DNA of 64,000 bases from Methanobrevibacter sp. (lineage in GTDB: Archaea; Methanobacteriota; Methanobacteria; Methanobacteriales; Methanobacteriaceae): positions 62,001 to 126,000 of the forward strand of contig NZ_JAFQXT010000027.1 of NCBI RefSeq assembly GCF_017406825.1, read 5' to 3'. Below are positions 8,429 through 17,527 of the stretch, piece by piece. Each line of letters begins with the position of its first letter. The stretch's first letter is position 1. The position numbers and the translations under genes were made by a program. Below the pieces are notes generated by a model. The model did no database searches, was not told the DNA's origin, and saw only the letters and a program-made list of their open reading frames with translations.

Positions 8429-9781
8429 ATGGATTATGAATCTATCTTAAAAGACATTAAACCGACAGATGAAGAAAAGGAACATGTTGAAAATGTTTCA
8501 TTGAGAATAATGGACTTTCTTCAGGAAACCTGTTACAGCGAAGGGGTTGATGCAAGAGTAACATTAGTAGGTTCCGTTGCAAAAAACACTGCACTTAAAG
8601 GAAAATCCGACATAGATATTTTCATTGCTTTCCCGTTGGATACGGATAAAAAATGTTTAAAGGAAACCGGCCTTGATTTAGCCCATAAATGTTGCGATAA
8701 ATTCAACACTATAGCACAACATCATTTCGCTTCACACCCATATGTCACAACCGATATTGAGGGATGTGAAGTCGATATTGTCCCATGTTATGCTATTGAA
8801 GACGGATCCCAATTGAAATCTGCAGTTGATAGAACAATATTGCATACCCGTTACGTCAAAGACAATTTAAGCAAATCACAGGAAGATGAAGTGCTGCTCT
8901 TAAAGAGATTCATGGCAATGACAGGAACGTACGGCTCAGAATTTAAAGTCGGCGGATTTGCAGGTTACTTATGCGAATTATTGATTATCAATTATGGAAA
9001 TTTTGAAGACACCCTGAAAGCCGCCATCAATTGGAAATACGGTGAAATAATAAATCTGGAAAAACATGGAAAACCAAGCATCTTCAAAGATCCCTTGATA
9101 GTCATTGACCCAACCGATAAGAATCGAAACGTTGCAGCAGCATTAAGACTGGATAAAATGGCAGAATTCATCCAATCAGCGCGAAATTATATATTTTCAG
9201 GTAATAAAAAGGAGTATTTCTATCCATTGAAACGTAACTTAAACAGACAGGATATTCTAAACGAATTCAAAGACAGAAACAGTGATTTGATAGCAATAAA
9301 ATTCGACATTCCGGATATGCCGTTGGATACGCTCCATCCTCAGCTTAGAAAAACATGCCAGGCACTGGAGAGAAAGTTAAACAGTGAGGAATTCAATGTC
9401 TTTAGAGCCGATTACTGGAGTGACGAAGTGGAGACATGTATAATTCTACTGGAAATGGCATCATCAAAATTGAACAATGTCAAGGTCAATGTCGGCCCTA
9501 AAGTCTTCATCACACAGGCCTGCGAGAATTTTGTGGGCAAATACGGACGTGAAAACTGTTATATTCAGGATGATTTTTTAGTTCACACTCAGGAGAGGGA
9601 ATTCGCAGATGCCGTTGATTTGATATCACATATCTTCACAAAAGAGCATATAGGTTTGATAAAGGTTGGAAAAAACCTTAAAAACAATTTGATCAATACT
9701 TTCAAATTCATCGAGGTTGATGAAATCGATTTGGAGTTTCTGGATGATTTCATCAATCCCGGTCAGTATATCGTAAGGTGA
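8429..9781 (+). CDS. cca: CCA tRNA nucleotidyltransferase, archaeal class I
   Basis: 450 residues. The nucleotidyltransferase signature GSVAKNTALKGKSDIDIFI near residue 48 contains the catalytic DxD, with the third carboxylate in CEVDIVPCY near residue 112. HTRYVKDNL and VLLLKRFMAMTGTYGSE follow, as in the archaeal class I enzyme. It adds or repairs the CCA end of tRNAs. The open frame begins at TTG 8414, which overlaps thpR; ATG 8429 gives the usual N-terminus. Adjacent thpR and the same strand indicate an RNA-processing pair in the operon. Confidence 0.92.
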   Translation: MDYESILKDIKPTDEEKEHVENVSLRIMDFLQETCYSEGVDARVTLVGSVAKNTALKGKSDIDIFIAFPLDTDKKCLKETGLDLAHKCCDKFNTIAQHHFASHPYVTTDIEGCEVDIVPCYAIEDGSQLKSAVDRTILHTRYVKDNLSKSQEDEVLLLKRFMAMTGTYGSEFKVGGFAGYLCELLIINYGNFEDTLKAAINWKYGEIINLEKHGKPSIFKDPLIVIDPTDKNRNVAAALRLDKMAEFIQSARNYIFSGNKKEYFYPLKRNLNRQDILNEFKDRNSDLIAIKFDIPDMPLDTLHPQLRKTCQALERKLNSEEFNVFRADYWSDEVETCIILLEMASSKLNNVKVNVGPKVFITQACENFVGKYGRENCYIQDDFLVHTQEREFADAVDLISHIFTKEHIGLIKVGKNLKNNLINTFKFIEVDEIDLEFLDDFINPGQYIVR

Positions 9782-9785
9782 ATAA

Positions 9786-11150
9786 ATGGAAAAGACTGAA
9801 GAGATTGACATAATAGTAAATCATCCGAAAAAGGCGATCAATAAGTTAGCCGTACCCATCATCATCTCTAACTTGTTCATGATGCTGAATAACGTTATTG
9901 ATGGTATTTGGGTTTCCGGATTGGGACCTAATGCCCTTGCTGCAGTCGGGTTTGTAACTCCCCTGTTTTTGCTGATGGTGGGTTTTGCAAACGGTTTGGG
10001 AGCCGGTTCAAACAGCCTGATTGCAAGATATATCGGAGCCGAAGACTACCGAAATGCCGGAAACAGTGCTGTTCACTCAATGATATTAAGTGTAGTGGTG
10101 ACAGTATTTGTGACTGTTTCAATGTTGTTTGCTTTAAAGCCGTTGCTTTTGCTGATGGGTGCCGGTGAGGTCATAACAGAAACAATGTCCTATGGTACTT
10201 ATGTTATCGGAGGAATCTTTTCAGTATTTATCCCTGCAATGATGGCCGCTATTTTCAGGTCAGAGGGTGAAATCCGACGTGCATCATATCCTTTAATGTT
10301 TACTGCAATCATAAACATGATTCTGGATCCTATTTTTATCTATGCCTTGGGTTTGGGTATTGCCGGTGCTGCAATTGCCACAGTCCTGGCAGGTACAATC
10401 CCAATGTTTTTGATGATGTATTGGATGTTTTATCTGCAGGATAGTTTTTTAAAAGTTAAAATGAGTGAATACAAGAGAAATCTTGGAATCTACAAGGATA
10501 TTCTTGTTGTGGGTATTCCAGCCAGTTTGGAACAGGTTATTCTTTCTTCAGTTTCCATTCTAATGAACTATTGGCTGACATTGCTTTCAGGAACCGTGGC
10601 AGTAGCGGCATATACTGCAACCTGGAGACTGGTTGCCCTAGGCCTTGCTCCATTGATAGGAATTGGAATGGCTGCATTAACCGTAGGGGGAGCGGCATAT
10701 GGAGCACGCAATTTAACCAACTTCAAAATTGCCCTAAATTACGGTGTGAAATTGGGCTTGATTTCATCTGTTGTGATTTGTTCGTTATTATTCATTTTTG
10801 CAGAGCCGTTGTCGTTTATTTTTTCATATTCAACCGATGCTGCAGTCCTATCCGCAAGGGTAATTGAATGTATAAGGATTCTGTGTTTCTTCATATTGCT
10901 GATGCCGTTGGGAATCCTGGCGGGAAACCTTTTCCAGGCTATGGGAAAGGGAACAATTTCTCTTGGAATAACCTTTTTAAGGGCATTCATTTTAGAAATT
11001 GTTTTTGCAGGATTATTTGCCTTCGTATTTAACCTTGCAGATATTGGAATTTATCTGGGTATGGTTTGCGGAATGTCTGTTGGCGCAATTCTTGCCTATA
11101 TATTTATTAACTATTATTTACATAAACATGAGGATTACTTTGTCAAGTGA
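9786..11150 (+). CDS. MATE family efflux transporter
   Basis: 454 residues with about 12 hydrophobic segments in two homologous halves. The opening KAINKLAVPIIISNLFMMLNNVIDG and GFANGLGAGSNSLIARYIGA are typical MatE half-repeat motifs. Members export cationic compounds or, in some relatives, lipid-linked or other metabolites using Na+ or H+ gradients. The gene follows cca by 4 bases, so it is transcribed with the aromatic and RNA genes, though nothing ties its substrate to them. Confidence 0.88.
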   Translation: MEKTEEIDIIVNHPKKAINKLAVPIIISNLFMMLNNVIDGIWVSGLGPNALAAVGFVTPLFLLMVGFANGLGAGSNSLIARYIGAEDYRNAGNSAVHSMILSVVVTVFVTVSMLFALKPLLLLMGAGEVITETMSYGTYVIGGIFSVFIPAMMAAIFRSEGEIRRASYPLMFTAIINMILDPIFIYALGLGIAGAAIATVLAGTIPMFLMMYWMFYLQDSFLKVKMSEYKRNLGIYKDILVVGIPASLEQVILSSVSILMNYWLTLLSGTVAVAAYTATWRLVALGLAPLIGIGMAALTVGGAAYGARNLTNFKIALNYGVKLGLISSVVICSLLFIFAEPLSFIFSYSTDAAVLSARVIECIRILCFFILLMPLGILAGNLFQAMGKGTISLGITFLRAFILEIVFAGLFAFVFNLADIGIYLGMVCGMSVGAILAYIFINYYLHKHEDYFVK

Positions 11151-11151
11151 T

Positions 11152-11499
11152 ATGATGGAAGAGAAAACATATATTTACGAATACGGTCCGAAAGACCTGA
11201 AAGATTTAGAGGACATTGAATTAAGAACTTTTAGGAAAGCGTCAGAGCTGAATGACAAATTGCTTGACCTTAAAATATTAATAGATGAAATCGACTATGA
11301 TTGGACAGAGTTCATGGAGTATTTGGAGCATGAAAAAATCTCAAAAGTCCATGAATTCAGAGGTGGCGAATGCATTGATTTCGATGATGAACTCTTAAAT
11401 GCCATTGTAAACACTTTAAAAAAGTCTTTGAATGACACCAACAGATCCATCAATTATAATATGAAAAAAATCAGTTTAAACAGGGTATTGGATGGGTAA
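11152..11499 (+). CDS. Small charged protein of unknown function
   Basis: 115 residues from ATG 11152, immediately after the MATE stop. A longer frame to 10999 would lie inside the MATE gene and is rejected. The protein is acidic and predicted helical (GPKDLKDLEDIELRTF, KASELNDKLLDLKILIDEI), with no signal peptide or membrane segment and no catalytic motif recognised. A GTGAT just before the start could serve as its ribosome binding site. Last gene of the run that starts with ADH synthase. Confidence 0.6.
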   Translation: MMEEKTYIYEYGPKDLKDLEDIELRTFRKASELNDKLLDLKILIDEIDYDWTEFMEYLEHEKISKVHEFRGGECIDFDDELLNAIVNTLKKSLNDTNRSINYNMKKISLNRVLDG

Positions 11500-11543
11500 T
11501 ACTATAGAAAGTTTTATTATGTAAAATTTATATATTATCAACC

Positions 11544-12095
11544 ATGTCAGAGATTAAAAAGCTCACAGCCGATGTTGATGTTAAAGACTACTGTGAGTCC
11601 TATGTGAATTTTGAAGAGGTTTCAAAACTCTGCATAGAAGAGCAGGAAATGTTAGGATACAATTGGAACTATCCTCCATTTGATTTTGATGTGAATGATG
11701 TTTGGGACTCTTACAACAAACTTAAAATCATTGCCTTTAAGATAGATTTCAGTCCAGAAGAACTTGAACACACGTTCTCAGATCAGGAATTGGAATTTGT
11801 CCTGAAACGTTTTGAAAGAATAAAGGGCAGATTGATGAATGACATCTACATGCTGGAAGATGAAAATTCATTAGGCTTATTTTTGGGAAAATGCAACTTA
11901 TGCATGAGGTGTACAAGAGAAGTGGGCATTCCATGCAAAATGCCAATTAAGATGAGATATTCTCTTGAATCATTGGGTGCATATGTCGATAAAACAGTTG
12001 AGGATATCTTCGGATATAAGATACTTTACGCTCATGACGGCAAACTACCGGAATACCTGATATTCGTTGGTGGTCTGCTTTATGATAAAAAATAG
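11544..12095 (+). CDS. DUF2284-like metal-binding protein
   Basis: 183 residues. The central CNLCMRCTREVGIPCKMP near residue 117 followed by MRYSLESLGAYVDKT matches the DUF2284 pattern, a Cys-rich predicted metal or Fe-S binding site followed by a conserved helix. The N-terminal YNWNYPPFDFDVNDVW resembles the family start with its proline and tryptophan pair. Function is unknown. The downstream F420-dependent NADP reductase begins 9 bases later, implying co-transcription and a possible redox link. Confidence 0.65.
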   Translation: MSEIKKLTADVDVKDYCESYVNFEEVSKLCIEEQEMLGYNWNYPPFDFDVNDVWDSYNKLKIIAFKIDFSPEELEHTFSDQELEFVLKRFERIKGRLMNDIYMLEDENSLGLFLGKCNLCMRCTREVGIPCKMPIKMRYSLESLGAYVDKTVEDIFGYKILYAHDGKLPEYLIFVGGLLYDKK

Positions 12096-12104
12096 GTGAT
12101 TAAA

Positions 12105-12788
12105 ATGAAAATTAGTGTAATCGGAGGAACAGGTCCGCAAGGACTAGGTATTGCAGAAAGATTAGCTATTGCTGGTCTAGACGTTATCGTCGGATCAAGA
12201 AAAGAAGAAAAGGCATTGGACGTTGTTGCAAAAGCCAAGGAAGATTTGGCCGACTATGACCTGTCATTGGTCGGTATGGCAAATGAAGACGCGGCAAAAG
12301 AAGGTGACGTATTAATCATCACAGTGCCATTAGCTGCACAAAAACCAACAGTTGAAGGTATTAAGGAATTCTGTAAGGATAAAATCGTTATGGATGCAAC
12401 AGTACCTCTCGAAACTGCAATCGGTGGAAAACCATTCCGTTTCATTGACCTAATGGAAGGTTCCGCTGCTGAAAGAACAGCTTCCATATTGGAAGGAACA
12501 GGTGCAAAAGTAATCTGCGCATTCTGTAACATTTCAAATTCCCACCTCGCAAACATTCCGGAAGACATTGACTGTGACTGTCTGATTGCAGGGGATGACA
12601 AGGAAGCAAAAGAAACCGCAGCAGAAATCATCGATCAGATTCCTGGAGTCAAAACCATTGACTGCGGTATTTTGGAAAAAGCAAGAATCATTGAAAAAAT
12701 CACCCCATTGTTAATCGGATTGAACATCAAATACAAATCCCATTATGGTGGTTTGAGAATTACAGGAATTCCAGCTTTAGACAAATAG
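12105..12788 (+). CDS. npdG: F420H2:NADP oxidoreductase
   Basis: 227 residues with an N-terminal Rossmann fold: ISVIGGTGPQGLGIAERLA, then VIVGSRKEEKA, whose Ser-Arg pair contacts the 2'-phosphate of NADP. This is the soluble enzyme moving hydride between coenzyme F420 and NADP, giving methanogens NADPH for biosynthesis. ATG 12105 is chosen over the in-frame GTG 12096, which is part of the AGGTGA ribosome binding site (12094-12099). Follows the DUF2284 gene. Confidence 0.92.
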   Translation: MKISVIGGTGPQGLGIAERLAIAGLDVIVGSRKEEKALDVVAKAKEDLADYDLSLVGMANEDAAKEGDVLIITVPLAAQKPTVEGIKEFCKDKIVMDATVPLETAIGGKPFRFIDLMEGSAAERTASILEGTGAKVICAFCNISNSHLANIPEDIDCDCLIAGDDKEAKETAAEIIDQIPGVKTIDCGILEKARIIEKITPLLIGLNIKYKSHYGGLRITGIPALDK

Positions 12789-12799
12789 ATTTGATTAAT

Positions 12800-13276
12800 A
12801 TGGATTCATTTGAACAGTTGATTGGTAAGAATATCAATGAAATTAGTTTAAATGAATCAAATAATTTTTTTTTAGCTCCTCTGGAGTATAACACCAAACT
12901 CTGCGGCAGACCATATCCATCAACCAAATACAAGCTTGCAGACATTGACTATTTTGATTTGATTTCATTTTCCGATTTGTTCAAGCATGAAGCTATTTTA
13001 ATCATTTGGTACTTTGACGAAATCATCACAGGTCTGGAGATATATCATCTGAGCAATGACTTTGATGTTCTTTTTGAGGACTACTGCACCATCAAAAAGG
13101 CGATTGATGACGGCAAAGCCCATAATCTGACTGAAGGTGACACCAGATTCCTTGGAGCATCCAGACTCGATGAAAAGGTTGCTCAGCCGAACAGCGACAG
13201 GCTTGCAAACAAGAGGGAATTCGTGCTTAAAAAGAAGTATCTGCAGAAAATCATCAATGAAGTTGATTTTTTTTGA
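12800..13276 (+). CDS. MutH/Sau3AI-like domain protein lacking a visible catalytic core
   Basis: 158 residues. The N-terminal FEQLIGKNINEI resembles the L-x-GKTLGEI opening of the MutH/Sau3AI family. The C-terminal half resembles the MutH-like DNA-recognition portion: IKKAIDDGKAHNLTEGDTRFLGASR followed after a short loop by ANKREFVLKKKYLQKII. Those sections match the family order (E-G-D-T-x-x-L-G-A, then F-x-L-K-x-x-Y). The D-x-E-x-K nuclease residues expected between them were not found, and the protein is shorter than MutH. It may be a DNA-binding relic or regulator. No partner methyltransferase is adjacent. Based on motif memory only. Confidence 0.45.
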   Translation: MDSFEQLIGKNINEISLNESNNFFLAPLEYNTKLCGRPYPSTKYKLADIDYFDLISFSDLFKHEAILIIWYFDEIITGLEIYHLSNDFDVLFEDYCTIKKAIDDGKAHNLTEGDTRFLGASRLDEKVAQPNSDRLANKREFVLKKKYLQKIINEVDFF

Positions 13277-13359
13277 TTAAATTCCATCTCTTTCATAATC
13301 TTTTTATACTGATTTTAAGAATATATAATATTGTATAAATTATATATGGTTTTGTTAAA

Positions 13360-14691
13360 ATGAAAGTAGTAATAGTTGGTGGAGGAGCTGGAGGAATATC
13401 AACAGCTTCAAATATTCGTAAACTCGATAAGGACATCGAAATTACTGTTATCACAAGAGACAATAAAGTGGCTTATTCACCATGTGCCATTCCTTATGTA
13501 CTTTCCGGTACAATCGAATCCTTTGATGATATTGTAATGAGAACTCCTGAAGATTATAAAAAGAAAAACATCAATGTTATCATTGAAGCGGAAGTGACAG
13601 CAGTCGATTCCGATAAAAAAACAGTTACTTACGTGAAAAATAATAAGGATGTAGAAATCTACTATGATAAGCTGGTTCTTGCAACCGGAGGAAATCCATT
13701 CGTGCCTCCAATGGAAGGAGTGGATTTGGACGGAGTATACAGAATCCGCAATATCGATGACGGTATCAGAGTACAGGAAGCAATGAAGGATGCCAAAAGT
13801 GCAATCGTAACCGGTGCAGGTTTAATCGGTATAGAAATCGCTTTCGCCCTTAAGAAAAAAGGTTTGAACGTTATCTTAAGTGAAATGTTGCCTCAGATAG
13901 TTCCAAGATCACTTGACAAGGACATGTCCGATATTCTAGTCGAGTATCTGGAAATGGAAGGAATCAAGGTTGTTCTCGGCAAACCTATCACCAAACTGAT
14001 AGGCGAGGGCAAAGTGGAAAAGGCATGCTTCGGTGAAGAGGAGCTGTATGATGCAGATATGGTCATCATGGCAACAGGTGTAAGGGCCGAATTGGATTTG
14101 GCTAGAATGGCCGGTTGTGAAATCGGAAGATGGGCAATTCTTGTCAATGACCGAATGGAAACTTCAGTTGAGGACGTTTATGCTGTCGGGGACTGTGTCG
14201 AGTCCAAGGATTTGATTTTAGGTTCAAATACAATTTCCCAATTGGGTACCACTGCAGTTCGCGAGTCAAAAACATTGGCACGTACAATCTGCGGCAAGAA
14301 ATCCAAATTCAATCCCGTTTTGAACTCAATGGTTTCAAAAGTGGGAAAACTCGAGTTCGGTGCAGTCGGATACACCACAAGCTTTGCACAGCAAAACCGT
14401 ATCAGACCGGTAGTACAAAAGGTGCAGGCACTTACAAGAGCACGCTACTATCCTAATGCAAAACCGATGGATATCAAAGTTATATGTGATGGAAACGGAA
14501 CCATTATCGGCTGTCAAATCATTGCAGAGGAAAGGGTGGCTGAAAGAATCGATACAATGACATTGGCCATTACCGAAGGATTGACCTGCTTTGATTTAAG
14601 CAATATGGAATTTGCTTACGCACCGCCGGTGTCAATGGTTACAGATCCGTTAATCCTTGCTGTTGAAGAAGTAAGCAAGAAATTCAGTTAA
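13360..14691 (+). CDS. NAD(P)/FAD disulfide oxidoreductase, CoA-disulfide reductase / NADH oxidase type
   Basis: 443 residues. VVIVGGGAGGISTASNIRK is the FAD-binding loop. VAYSPCAIPYVLSG carries the single redox-active cysteine near residue 44 typical of CoA-disulfide reductases and NADH oxidases, rather than the CxxxxC of lipoamide dehydrogenases. VTGAGLIGIEIAFALKKKG near residue 151 is the NAD(P)H site, and VEDVYAVGDCVE is the second FAD segment. It likely reduces CoA disulfide, persulfide or O2 in the cytoplasm. Its own promoter lies at about 13300-13330. The reaction cannot be narrowed further from sequence. Confidence 0.85.
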   Translation: MKVVIVGGGAGGISTASNIRKLDKDIEITVITRDNKVAYSPCAIPYVLSGTIESFDDIVMRTPEDYKKKNINVIIEAEVTAVDSDKKTVTYVKNNKDVEIYYDKLVLATGGNPFVPPMEGVDLDGVYRIRNIDDGIRVQEAMKDAKSAIVTGAGLIGIEIAFALKKKGLNVILSEMLPQIVPRSLDKDMSDILVEYLEMEGIKVVLGKPITKLIGEGKVEKACFGEEELYDADMVIMATGVRAELDLARMAGCEIGRWAILVNDRMETSVEDVYAVGDCVESKDLILGSNTISQLGTTAVRESKTLARTICGKKSKFNPVLNSMVSKVGKLEFGAVGYTTSFAQQNRIRPVVQKVQALTRARYYPNAKPMDIKVICDGNGTIIGCQIIAEERVAERIDTMTLAITEGLTCFDLSNMEFAYAPPVSMVTDPLILAVEEVSKKFS

Positions 14692-14708
14692 AATTGAGGT
14701 GAGAGTAT

Positions 14709-15680
14709 ATGCCAGAACATGGACATGGTCATCATGGGCATGGGGGTCAGATGACTCCCGAACAACAAATGCAAATGATACAACAAGATATAAGATTAGC
14801 AAAGAATTTAGGTCAGATTAAACATAAAATCATTGTAATGAGTGGAAAAGGAGGAGTTGGAAAATCCACTGTAGCTGCAAACATCGCCGAAACCCTGCAG
14901 GCGATGGGTTACGAAACAGGTATTCTTGATGCGGATATACATGGTCCTAACGTTCCGAAGATGCTGGGGGTTGAAATGCTTGAAGAGGAATTCAACCAAT
15001 ACCAATTCGACGCATTTAAAGACATCGTTGAAGACGGCTTGGACACTACATTGCCTGAAGAGGAACAGCGCGAATACATTGAAGCTAAAAGAAAGGAATA
15101 TCAGCACTCTATTTTCCCGGTTAAAACCGCAAGCGGATTAAAGGTAATGTCAATGGCGTTTCTGATTGATGCGCTTGACAGGCCAATCATCTGGAGGGGA
15201 CCTCAAAAAACAGGTGCAATCAAACAGCTCGTTTCAGACTGCAACTGGGGGCAACTTGACTTTTTAATCATCGACAATCCACCTGGAACCGGAGATGAAC
15301 CGTTGACAGTTCTTCAAACCATTCCTGAAGCCGATTTGGTATTGATGGTCACCACACCTAATGTCGTTTCACAGGAAGACGTATTGAAATGCGTTAAAAT
15401 GGTTGAAATGATGAACATAGATAATATCGGCCTTATCGAGAACATGGCATACTATATCTGCCCTCACTGCGGTGAAAAATTAAACATTTTCGGTGAAGGA
15501 AACGGCGAGAAATTCGCTGAGGAAATGGAAATTACCTATTTGGGCGATTTGCCTATTGAGGAAAGCGTTTCAGATGCACCAAATAAGGATTCAGCCATTT
15601 CAGTGCTAGACCCTGAAGATGAAGTGTCTAAACGTTTCGTTGAAATAATTGAAGACATTAAAAAAGAGTTTTTAGAGTAA
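14709..15680 (+). CDS. Mrp/NBP35 family Fe-S cluster carrier ATPase with His-rich N-terminus
   Basis: 323 residues. The start is a His/Gly-rich tail (PEHGHGHHGHGG), followed by the deviant Walker A SGKGGVGKSTVAANIAE near residue 45 and the switch region DILDADIHGPNVPKMLG. Walker B is FLIIDNPPGTGDEP, and the cluster-binding CPHCG lies near residue 254. These are the Mrp/NBP35 carrier features; members assemble and transfer 4Fe-4S clusters. An insertion of about 40 charged residues follows the IHGPNVP segment. The His tail may bind metal. It starts 17 bases after the upstream flavoprotein with GAGGTGAGA before it, so they are co-transcribed. Confidence 0.9.
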   Translation: MPEHGHGHHGHGGQMTPEQQMQMIQQDIRLAKNLGQIKHKIIVMSGKGGVGKSTVAANIAETLQAMGYETGILDADIHGPNVPKMLGVEMLEEEFNQYQFDAFKDIVEDGLDTTLPEEEQREYIEAKRKEYQHSIFPVKTASGLKVMSMAFLIDALDRPIIWRGPQKTGAIKQLVSDCNWGQLDFLIIDNPPGTGDEPLTVLQTIPEADLVLMVTTPNVVSQEDVLKCVKMVEMMNIDNIGLIENMAYYICPHCGEKLNIFGEGNGEKFAEEMEITYLGDLPIEESVSDAPNKDSAISVLDPEDEVSKRFVEIIEDIKKEFLE

Positions 15681-16067
15681 GCTTGTATTGATGATATAGC
15701 TTACTGTACTTATATTTACCAGGTATCCTAAGAAATTAGGATCCTCCTTTAATTTTTTGAAATAATCAAGTTTCTCAATGATGTAGTCCTTGTTTTCATC
15801 CATCACGTTCAGTGAGAAGTACTGCATGCCCAGAACGTACTCCCTTTCATCCGTAAAGACCGGAACCACATATTCGCCGTCATTTCCGTAAGGTATTTTA
15901 ACCGCTTGACTGTCTTCGATGGATAGGATGAGAGGATTATCTTTGATATATTCTTTAATTTCCTGTTCCAATTTATCAATGGCTTCTTGGTTGTTGTTTT
16001 CGCCTTGCATGTAAACTAGATTGATGTAGTTTTTTAAATCGGGATTTTTTATTTCTTCTAATTTCAT
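15672..16067 (-). CDS. SseB-like small protein
   Basis: 131 residues, acidic. The middle VVPVFTDEREYVLGMQYF is close to the SseB N-terminal domain signature (a hydrophobic P-x-F-T-D-x-x-E segment), and the C-terminal FLGYLVNISTVSYII has the family's second block. Three other proteins at 19451-20594 share the same two blocks. Function of such proteins is not established. The 3' end overlaps the convergent mrp gene by 9 bases. Start at the first ATG; AT-rich promoter sequence precedes it on the minus strand. Confidence 0.55.
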   Translation of the reverse strand: MKLEEIKNPDLKNYINLVYMQGENNNQEAIDKLEQEIKEYIKDNPLILSIEDSQAVKIPYGNDGEYVVPVFTDEREYVLGMQYFSLNVMDENKDYIIEKLDYFKKLKEDPNFLGYLVNISTVSYIINTSLL

Positions 16068-16114
16068 TGAAGTAATATTTATTAAAAGTAGTATATAATT
16101 TTTAGATTTTAATT

Positions 16115-16142
16115 AAGAATGGGATTGGCCCATTCTTTTTTT
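16115..16142 (+). terminator. Isolated hairpin plus T tract
   Basis: AAGAATGGG (16115-16123) pairs perfectly with CCCATTCTT (16129-16137) around ATTGG and runs into seven Ts (16136-16142). It reads as a + strand terminator, yet no + strand gene ends just upstream, since the gene to its left is on the - strand. It may belong to an unrecognised transcript or a lost gene. Confidence 0.5.
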
Positions 16143-16360
16143 ACAAAATATAATCGTAGTTATATTGTGATAAATACGATTTAACATCAAAGATGTCTGA
16201 ATTAATTCATGTTTTTATAGTATTTAAAGTCTTTTATTATTTATTTTTCATTTAAATCATTATCATGTCTCTAAGACAATTTTGTTTTCAAAAAAACTGC
16301 TTTAATTATATATTATGTGAAATATAAGGTCATTTCTAAACTTTTACAAAATATAAACGT
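16140..16360. repeat. Pair of 18-bp near-identical direct repeats
   Basis: TTTACAAAATATAATCGT (16140-16157) recurs with one mismatch at 16343-16360, 203 bases apart, in a gene-poor stretch. The first copy abuts the isolated hairpin and the second lies 32 bases before a small ORF. They could be regulatory sites or the scars of a lost element; the sequence does not decide. Confidence 0.4.
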
Positions 16361-16391
16361 GATTAAATGAATAAATATTCAGGTGATAAAT

Positions 16392-16466
16392 ATGATTGAA
16401 GATATTTGTGTAGCGATTGCCTACTTTGTGATTGCCATACATCATCTTCACTTGGCTATTCAATAG
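16392..16466 (+). CDS. Possible 24-residue membrane peptide
   Basis: ATG 16392 is preceded by AGGTGAT (16381-16387), the strong ribosome binding site used by many genes here, at normal spacing. The peptide is MIEDICVAIAYFVIAIHHLH then LAIQ: a short acidic start, one hydrophobic stretch long enough to enter a membrane, and a His-rich end. It stops at TAG 16464-16466. No homologue is recognised. Support is the ribosome binding site and the membrane-like composition, so it is a candidate only. Confidence 0.4.
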   Translation: MIEDICVAIAYFVIAIHHLHLAIQ

Positions 16467-16575
16467 CGAATAGTTGCGGACTAAACATAGTTTCATATTT
16501 TAGACGGATGATATTAACTAATGTTAATGGACTAGTTTTCTCAAACATTCATAGTTTAGAAAGCAACTATTCTTA

Positions 16576-17451
16576 TCATTCTTCATCAAGTTCCTCTTTT
16601 GGAATGAACCTCAATGCAGCAGAGTTTATGCAATAGCGCGGAGATCCTCCTGGCCCGTCATGGAAGAGATGGCCCAAATGCGAGTTGGCCTTTGCGCTTC
16701 TAACTTCTATGCGTGTAGTTCCATGGGAGAAATCCCTGTGCTTGATGATTGCATCTTCTGTGATGGGTTTTGAAAATGCGGGCCAGCCGCATCCTGAGTC
16801 GAATTTGTCATCTGAAGAAAAGAGAACTTCACCATTTACAGCGTCAACATACACACCATCTTCAAAAAAGTCATCATATTTTCCACTGAATGGCGGTTCT
16901 GTTAAAGAAAGCTGTGTTATTTCATACTCTTCTTTTGACAAGTGACTGAATTCTTCATCGTTTATTAAATTTAAATCAACGTGACAGTAGCCCTGTGGAT
17001 TCCTTTCAAGGTACTTTTGATGATAGCCCTCCGCGGGATAGAAACTGCCTATTGCACGGGCCTCGACAACAATCCGTCTGGAGGATGACTTCTGCTTTTG
17101 CCTTAAAAAACCGATGACAATATCCCTTTGAGATTCCTCCTGCCAGTAGATTCCGGTGCGGTATTGCGTTCCGATATCCGCTCCCTGGCGGTTTCTGGTG
17201 TAGGGATCGATAATCCTGAAAAAGTTCTCTAGAATATCCTCCAGGGGGATGATTCTGGGATTGAATGTAACCTTTACAGTTTCCGCATGCCCGGTTTTGC
17301 CTGTGCAAACCTTTTCATAAGTAGGCGCCAAATCCATACCGTTTGCATAGCCCACTTCAGTATTGTTCACTCCTTTTAGACGAGAAATAAATGCTTCAAC
17401 GCCCCAGAAGCAGCCTCCGGCAAGATAGATTACCTGCTGTTTTTCAAACAT
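16576..17451 (-). CDS. msrAB: Fused methionine sulfoxide reductase MsrAB
   Basis: 291 residues. The N-terminal MsrA domain has the catalytic cysteine in [13 protein letters not shown] near residue 14 and the substrate pocket GYANG. The C-terminal MsrB domain carries [37 protein letters not shown] and the catalytic Cys in RYCINSA. Together they repair both stereoisomers of methionine sulfoxide. In MsrB the paired CxxC zinc motifs typical of some members are not seen. The A-B order is common in bacteria. This adds to the oxidative-stress set in the window. Confidence 0.95.
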   Translation of the reverse strand: MFEKQQVIYLAGGCFWGVEAFISRLKGVNNTEVGYANGMDLAPTYEKVCTGKTGHAETVKVTFNPRIIPLEDILENFFRIIDPYTRNRQGADIGTQYRTGIYWQEESQRDIVIGFLRQKQKSSSRRIVVEARAIGSFYPAEGYHQKYLERNPQGYCHVDLNLINDEEFSHLSKEEYEITQLSLTEPPFSGKYDDFFEDGVYVDAVNGEVLFSSDDKFDSGCGWPAFSKPITEDAIIKHRDFSHGTTRIEVRSAKANSHLGHLFHDGPGGSPRYCINSAALRFIPKEELDEE

Positions 17452-17527
17452 GATTAATTATTTGTTCCTATACATAAAATATTTTTATTACATAAAACAA
17501 AGTTCTAACTAATTAGGAGGAAATCTA

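Noticed and set aside
10999-11151. N-terminal extension of the small protein after MATE
   Set aside because: It lies inside the MATE coding region and its residues are an out-of-frame hydrophobic shadow.
16406-16636. 76-codon open frame on + strand opposite the end of msrAB
   Set aside because: It overlaps the 3' end of msrAB on the other strand, has no ribosome binding site and is Ser-rich by codon shadow; the 24-codon ORF at 16392 has the real site.
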